Positions 5,594 through 9,557 of a stretch of 9,557 nucleotides of DNA are shown here, piece by piece (position 1 is the first letter of the stretch; each line of letters begins with the position of its first letter). The stretch comes from an uncultured bacterium (GTDB lineage: Bacteria > Cyanobacteriota > Vampirovibrionia > Gastranaerophilales > Gastranaerophilaceae): NCBI GenBank assembly GCA_948888345.1, contig CAQTPN010000030.1, forward strand, positions 1 through 9,557. Direction: 5' to 3'. A program made the translations under genes and the position numbers. The notes beneath the pieces were generated by a model. That model saw only the letters and a list, made by a program, of their open reading frames with translations. It ran no database searches and was not told the origin of the DNA.

Positions 5594-7456
5594 ATGATTG
5601 AAAATAATGTGCTGGTTGATATTGATGCGCTGAAACAAAAGGCAAAAGAAACCGTTTCAGCCGAAGGGCTCCGTGTTTTAATTTGCGCAGGAACAGGGTG
5701 TGTTGCAAACGGGTCACTTGAAATTATTGAAAAATTTAAAGAAAGAGGGATAAACGTTGAGCCTCTTGGTGAAGAGGATAAAATGACGGCAGTTCCGACA
5801 GGATGCCATGGTTTTTGTGAGCAGGGGGTGCTTGTTGTTATCCCGAAACTGGATGTAACTTATGTTAAGGTTAAACTTGATGATGTTGATGAAATTATTG
5901 AAAGCCATATAAAAGGCGGAAAACCTGTTGAAAGGCTTTTATACGTTGACCCTGCAACTAAAAATCATGTTTTTAAGAATGAAGATATTAAATTTTACGC
6001 AGGCCAAACCCGCGTTTCTCTTGCAAACTGCGGAGAGATAAATCCTGAAGCCATTGAAGATACTCTTGCTGTTGACGGGTATCGTGCATTATATAATGTT
6101 TTAAAGGAAAATAATCCTGACAGCGTTGTTGATACCATCACAAAATCAGGCCTTAGAGGAAGAGGCGGCGGTGGATTTCCAACCGGAAGAAAATGGATGT
6201 TTACCAAAATGGCACAGGGGGATAAAAAATACGTTGTATGTAACGGTGATGAAGGCGACCCCGGAGCATTCATGGACAGGTCCGTTATGGAAGGCGACCC
6301 TCATAAGCTGCTGGAAGGTATGGCAATAGCAGGTTTTGCAGTCGGTGCAGATGAAGCTTATATCTATGTTAGGGCTGAATATCCTCTTGCAATTCAAAGG
6401 CTCAAAACTGCAATTAAAGATGCGGAAACTCATAACCTTCTGGGTAAAAATATTATGGGTAGCAATTTCAGCTTTGATATTCATATTAAAGAAGGTGCAG
6501 GGGCTTTTGTCTGCGGTGAAGAGACTGCTCTTATCGCTTCAATTGAAGGCGAACGCGGTATGCCCCGTCCAAAACCGCCATTTCCTGCAAACAAAGGCCT
6601 TTTTGGAAAACCAACTCTTATTAATAACGTCGAAACCCTTGCAAATGTGCCTGTTATAATTTTAAAGGGTGCTGATTGGTTTTCTTCTCTCGGCGCAGAT
6701 ACTTCAAAGGGTACAAAAACCTTTGCACTTACAGGTGAAGTAAATAATACGGGTTTAATAGAAGTTCCTATGGGAACAACATTGAGAGAAATTGTATTTG
6801 AGCTTGGCGGCGGTATCAGAAACGGTAAAAAGTTTAAAGCGGTGCAAATCGGCGGTCCTTCAGGCGGATGTTTAACGGAAGAACATCTTGATTTAACACT
6901 TGATTATGACAGTCTTATAAAAGCCGGTGCCATGGTCGGTTCAGGCGGGCTTGTTGTAATGAATGAGGACACCTGCATTGTTGAAGTTGCGCGATTTTTT
7001 ATGAACTTTACACAAAATGAAAGCTGCGGAAAGTGTGTTCCCTGCCGTGAAGGAACTAAAAACATGCTTAAAATTTTAGAAAAAATCACACGCGGGGAAG
7101 CTACTCTTCAAGACCTTGATTTGCTTGAAGAATTAGCAGTAAGTGTTAAAGACGGCTCATTGTGCGGCCTTGGAAAAACTGCACCAAATCCTGTTTTATC
7201 AACACTTAAATATTTCAGAGATGAATATATAGCACACATTGTGGATAAAAAATGTCCTGCAGGCGTATGTACGGCACTTAAGGTTATTGAAATTGATAAG
7301 GAAAAATGCAAAGGCTGCTCAAAATGTTCCAGAATTTGCCCTGTAGGCGCAATTTCAGGTGAAATCAAACAGCCTTTTGAAATTGATAAGGAAAAATGTA
7401 TTAAATGCGGTGCTTGCTTAAAAGGATGCCCGTTTAATGCAATTATTCAAAAATAG
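5594..7456 (+). CDS. hydB: HydB, NADH/FMN-binding NuoF-like subunit of bifurcating hydrogenase
   Basis: This 620-residue subunit binds NAD(H) and FMN and is the proposed electron-bifurcation hub of HydABC. An N-terminal thioredoxin-like [2Fe-2S] domain (about 25-110) has C31, C36, C71 and C75. The NuoF core follows, with the glycine-rich flavin/nucleotide motif GLRGRGGGGFPTGRKW (186-201) and NGDEGDPGAF (217-226). The [4Fe-4S] site is C478, C481, C484 and C524. The C-terminal extension has two ferredoxin motifs, C572/C575/C578/C582 and C602/C605/C608/C612. C461, H548, C554 and C559 resemble the zinc site that I recall from HydABC cryo-EM structures, though this is unverified. Length and domain order match HydB of Thermotoga and Acetobacterium. 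Two copies of a 22-base exact repeat lie in the C-terminal part. It is coupled to hydC and followed by hydA. Confidence 0.95.
   Translation: MIENNVLVDIDALKQKAKETVSAEGLRVLICAGTGCVANGSLEIIEKFKERGINVEPLGEEDKMTAVPTGCHGFCEQGVLVVIPKLDVTYVKVKLDDVDEIIESHIKGGKPVERLLYVDPATKNHVFKNEDIKFYAGQTRVSLANCGEINPEAIEDTLAVDGYRALYNVLKENNPDSVVDTITKSGLRGRGGGGFPTGRKWMFTKMAQGDKKYVVCNGDEGDPGAFMDRSVMEGDPHKLLEGMAIAGFAVGADEAYIYVRAEYPLAIQRLKTAIKDAETHNLLGKNIMGSNFSFDIHIKEGAGAFVCGEETALIASIEGERGMPRPKPPFPANKGLFGKPTLINNVETLANVPVIILKGADWFSSLGADTSKGTKTFALTGEVNNTGLIEVPMGTTLREIVFELGGGIRNGKKFKAVQIGGPSGGCLTEEHLDLTLDYDSLIKAGAMVGSGGLVVMNEDTCIVEVARFFMNFTQNESCGKCVPCREGTKNMLKILEKITRGEATLQDLDLLEELAVSVKDGSLCGLGKTAPNPVLSTLKYFRDEYIAHIVDKKCPAGVCTALKVIEIDKEKCKGCSKCSRICPVGAISGEIKQPFEIDKEKCIKCGACLKGCPFNAIIQK
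7287..7398 (+). repeat. Exact 22-base direct repeat in the HydB ferredoxin domain
   Basis: Bases 7287-7308 and 7377-7398 are identical and exactly 90 bases (30 codons) apart. They encode EIDKEKC at the beginning of each [4Fe-4S] motif (residues 566-572 and 596-602). The internal repeat of a bacterial ferredoxin fold explains the protein similarity. The complete nucleotide identity is stronger than needed for that. Confidence 0.85.
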
Positions 7457-7477
7457 CCCTGTGAAGTAAAATTTAAA

Positions 7478-7482
7478 AAGGA
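7478..7482 (+). promoter_or_regulatory. Ribosome binding site of hydA
   Basis: AAGGA lies ten bases upstream of the ATG at 7493, a slightly long but usable spacing. The 36-base gap between hydB and hydA is A-rich and shows no terminator or promoter. Confidence 0.6.
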
Positions 7483-7492
7483 TTTAAAAAAA

Positions 7493-9247
7493 ATGAGTGA
7501 AGATAAAAAAACTTTATTTATAAATGGCAAAGAGGTTGAATTTACAAATGAAATCAATTTGCTTGAAGTAATGAGAAAAAACGGGTTTAATGTCCCGACA
7601 TTTTGCTACCGTCCTGATTTAAAGCCGTTTGGTGCCTGCAGAATGTGTGTTGTTGAAATTGAAGGCAGAGGTATTCAAACAAGCTGTACAATGCCTCCTG
7701 AATGCGGGCTTAAAATTCAAACCAACACAGAAAGGGTGCGCAGGATAAGAAAGACTGTTCTTGAATTATTGCTTGCAAACCATGACAGAGAATGTACATC
7801 ATGTGAAAAATCAGGAAACTGCGACCTTCAAAAATACGCGGAAGAATACGGTATCAGGCAAATCCGCTATGCCAAAAAGAAAGAATTTGAGCCGATTGAT
7901 GATACCAATCCTTCAATTGTGCGCGACCCGAATAAATGTATTTTATGCGGGGCATGCGTTAGAGCCTGTGAAGAATTTCAAGGTCATGCGGTTCTCGGTT
8001 TTGCGAACAGGGGTTCTAAAACCGTTGTGCAGCCTATGGCAGGGAAAAATCTTTGCGAAGTGGATTGCGTTTATTGCGGCCAGTGTCAGGCTGTGTGCCC
8101 GACAGGTGCTTTAACTATACGTTCTTCGGTTGAACAGGTTTGGAATGTTATAACAAACAAACAGAAAAAGGTTGTAGCTCAAATTGCACCTGCAGTAAGG
8201 GTTGCGCTTGGTGAAATGTTTAACTTAAAGGCGGGTGAAAATTCTATCGGCCTTATAAATACGGCACTCCGCGAAATTGGCTTTGATATGGTATTTGATA
8301 CTAATTTTTCGGCTGATTTAACCATTATGGAAGAGGCAAACGAATTTATAGAAAGGCTTAAAAAGGGCGAAAATCTTCCGTTATTTACGTCCTGTTGTCC
8401 TGCGTGGGTAAGGTATCTTGAAAATGCTCACCCTGATATGCTCAACCACCTTTCAACTTGTAAATCGCCGCAATCTATGCTTTCTCCTGTTTTAAAAGAG
8501 GTACTTCCTTCTAAAATGCCCGAATATACAAGAGAAAACCTTGTTGTAGTATCCATCATGCCTTGTACCGCTAAAAAGGCAGAGGCTGTTCGTATGGAAT
8601 TTTCCAAAGACGGTGTTTTAGATACTGATTATGTTTTAACCACAAAAGAGCTCGGCCGTATGATAAAGGAGGCCGGTATTGATTTTTCAAAACTTGAGCC
8701 ATCAAATGGTGATTCACCTTTTGGTGAGTATTCAGGTGCCGGAACAATCTTTGGTGCATCAGGCGGAGTTGCCGAGGCTGCAGTCAGGACGGCTTATGAA
8801 GTTGTGACAGGCAGACCTTTAGAAAATATTGATATCAAGGAATTGCGCGGAGTGCACAACAGATGCCGTGATGTTGAATTTGATATTGACGGTTCAAAAG
8901 TAATTGTAAGAGTTGTTTCTACGCTAAAAGAGGCTGAAAAATCAATTCAGGAGATAAGAAGCGGAACTGCAAAATTTCAGATGCTTGAAGTGATGGCATG
9001 CCCCGGAGGGTGTGTAAACGGGGGCGGCCAGCCCAGAAGCTGCGACTCTTCTTTAATTAAGGAAGAAAGAGCTGAGGGGCTTTATACCGAGGATAAAAGT
9101 CTTCCGTTAAGAAAATCTCATGAAAATCCTGAAATTAAGAGATTATATGAAGAATTTCTTGGAAAACCCGGGTCTCATAAAGCGCATGAGCTTTTGCATA
9201 CAAGTTATACAAACAGACTCAAGGGCAGTTATAAAGATTTTTCATAA
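7493..9247 (+). CDS. hydA: HydA, catalytic subunit of bifurcating [FeFe]-hydrogenase (group A3-like)
   Basis: This 584-residue subunit carries the H-cluster where H2 is formed or oxidised. Domains in order are a [2Fe-2S] plant-type ferredoxin (C38, C49, C52, C65), a His-Cys [4Fe-4S] site (H97, C101, C104, C110), and two ferredoxin [4Fe-4S] motifs (C149/C152/C155/C159 and C192/C195/C198/C202). The H-cluster domain spans about 226-515, and an iron-hydrogenase small-subunit-like tail about 535-584. L1 is TSCCPAW (299-305), L2 is MPCTAKKAEA (356-365) and L3 is EVMACPGGC (499-507). All ligands (C302, C358, C503, C507) and the proton-relay C301 are intact, so this is a fully active-type enzyme. It lacks the C-terminal extra [2Fe-2S] domain that makes Thermotoga HydA longer. 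It is the last gene of the operon, directly before a strong terminator. Together with HydB and HydC it is expected to couple NADH and reduced ferredoxin to H2. Confidence 0.96.
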   Translation: MSEDKKTLFINGKEVEFTNEINLLEVMRKNGFNVPTFCYRPDLKPFGACRMCVVEIEGRGIQTSCTMPPECGLKIQTNTERVRRIRKTVLELLLANHDRECTSCEKSGNCDLQKYAEEYGIRQIRYAKKKEFEPIDDTNPSIVRDPNKCILCGACVRACEEFQGHAVLGFANRGSKTVVQPMAGKNLCEVDCVYCGQCQAVCPTGALTIRSSVEQVWNVITNKQKKVVAQIAPAVRVALGEMFNLKAGENSIGLINTALREIGFDMVFDTNFSADLTIMEEANEFIERLKKGENLPLFTSCCPAWVRYLENAHPDMLNHLSTCKSPQSMLSPVLKEVLPSKMPEYTRENLVVVSIMPCTAKKAEAVRMEFSKDGVLDTDYVLTTKELGRMIKEAGIDFSKLEPSNGDSPFGEYSGAGTIFGASGGVAEAAVRTAYEVVTGRPLENIDIKELRGVHNRCRDVEFDIDGSKVIVRVVSTLKEAEKSIQEIRSGTAKFQMLEVMACPGGCVNGGGQPRSCDSSLIKEERAEGLYTEDKSLPLRKSHENPEIKRLYEEFLGKPGSHKAHELLHTSYTNRLKGSYKDFS

Positions 9248-9265
9248 AAATTATTTGATTAGTTC

Positions 9266-9302
9266 AAATTTCCTTTCTTCTTTTAGAGGAAGGGAAATTT
9301 TT
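9266..9302 (+). terminator. Rho-independent terminator of the hydrogenase operon
   Basis: A 15-bp stem pairs 9266-9280 with 9286-9300 around a 5-base loop (TTTTA). All 15 positions pair if two U-G wobbles are allowed. The stem ends in a TTTTT run (9298-9302), three bases of which are also in the stem. It begins 19 bases after the hydA stop codon and marks the operon end. Confidence 0.85.
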
Positions 9303-9327
9303 AATATAGTTTAAATTATCTGAAATC

Positions 9328-9389
9328 GTCACCCTGAACTCGTTTCAGGGCCTTGCTGATATAAGATGCTGAAACAAGTTCGGCATGAC
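9328..9389. repeat. Double-palindrome intergenic repeat (REP/MITE-like)
   Basis: Two small hairpins stand side by side. CCCTGAA (9332-9338) pairs with TTCAGGG (9344-9350) around CTCGT. ATGCTGAA (9366-9373) pairs with TTCGGCAT (9379-9386), with one wobble, around ACAAG. The element is bounded by GTCA and TGAC. The two halves are also related to each other in inverted orientation (shared GAACT and GTTTCAG). This layout and wording resemble short palindromic elements that I remember as dispersed between genes in several bacterial phyla. Copy number cannot be seen from one window. Confidence 0.65.
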
Positions 9390-9504
9390 TGTTTGGGATT
9401 AAATTAATGTAAACTTATATATAAAGCCCAAAAATAATATAAATGGTTATTTAAAAAATTCTTTGATGTTGGTGTGCTGAAAATTATTGAGAATTAATAC
9501 GATA

Positions 9505-9557
9505 TTGTTACAAAACGTTACTTAACAATTTGTTGTATATTATGTTTACATATCTAT
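9505..9557 (+). promoter_or_regulatory. Possible control region of a gene beyond the right edge
   Basis: TTGTTA (9505-9510) and TAACAA (9523-9528) form an inverted pair. GTTAC occurs twice with a 10-base period (9507-9511, 9517-9521). AACAA-T-TTGTT (9524-9534) is a palindrome, and TATATT (9536-9541) could be a -10 box. No well-spaced -35 box is evident. The half-sites resemble those of redox regulator Rex, but the 24-base span does not fit its usual operator. This is a weak call. Confidence 0.25.

Larger units (their letters stand above)
9248..9557. other. Non-coding region downstream of hydA
   Basis: This 310-base stretch shows no gene that I can support on either strand. It holds an intrinsic terminator (9266-9302), a palindromic intergenic repeat (9328-9389) and, toward the right edge, an AT-rich segment with short inverted and direct repeats that may control a gene beyond the window. 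Bases about 9391-9500 show nothing recognisable. Confidence 0.7.

Noticed and set aside
9120..9314. Open frame overlapping the hydA end and the terminator
   Set aside because: Most of it is an out-of-frame reading of hydA, it runs through the terminator hairpin, and the protein has no family features.
9392..9432. TTTGGG and CCCAAA inverted pair
   Set aside because: Six-base arms separated by 29 AT-rich bases are too weak to call a structure.
1..9557. CRISPR array, tRNA, rRNA or insertion sequence
   Set aside because: No regularly spaced repeats, RNA-gene signatures or transposase-like coding regions are visible in the window.

Overview
This window is an [FeFe]-hydrogenase island from an AT-rich, strictly anaerobic, fermentative bacterium. 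All eight genes lie on the + strand, tightly packed. Three different [FeFe]-hydrogenases are encoded side by side: a PAS-linked sensory type (group C-like), a stand-alone ferredoxin-rich type (group B-like) and the catalytic subunit of a trimeric HydABC enzyme (group A3-like). No taxonomic marker is present. Gut or termite-associated Elusimicrobiota, Clostridia and gut Melainabacteria all carry comparable sets, as far as I remember; I cannot choose between them from this sequence.

Region 1 (14-3216) is a putative H2-sensing module. It encodes a small thioredoxin-fold [2Fe-2S] protein, a sensory hydrogenase with an H-cluster domain, an extra [4Fe-4S] domain and a PAS domain, and a SpoIIE/PP2C-type phosphatase with an unassigned C-terminal domain. 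The genes overlap by one base or are separated by six, so they are almost certainly co-transcribed and translationally coupled. The promoter lies upstream of the window.

Region 2 (3217-3303) is the only internal gap with strong regulatory content. It has a good sigma70-type promoter (TTTACA, 17 bp, TATAAT). It also has a 13-bp inverted repeat whose downstream arm covers the ribosome binding site of the next gene, and a second, overlapping inverted repeat across the -10 box.

Region 3 (3310-9247) is the catalytic module. It encodes a second small [2Fe-2S] protein, the group B-like hydrogenase, then HydC (NuoE-like), HydB (NuoF-like with extra Fe-S domains) and HydA. By family knowledge HydABC couples NADH and reduced ferredoxin oxidation to H2 formation (electron bifurcation or confurcation), disposing of fermentation reductant. 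The inferred logic is that the sensory hydrogenase reads H2 or redox state, signals through the phosphatase, and so adjusts hydrogenase expression or activity. Ruminococcus albus is a known organism with the same three functional types (HydABC, HydA2, HydS). Here all three sit in one contiguous locus.

Region 4 (9248-9557) holds no gene that I can support. It contains a strong intrinsic terminator just after hydA, a 62-bp double-palindrome repeat of the kind dispersed between genes, and an AT-rich stretch that may be the control region of a gene beyond the window. No hydrogenase maturation genes (hydE, hydF, hydG) and no partner-switch kinase or antagonist genes are visible.
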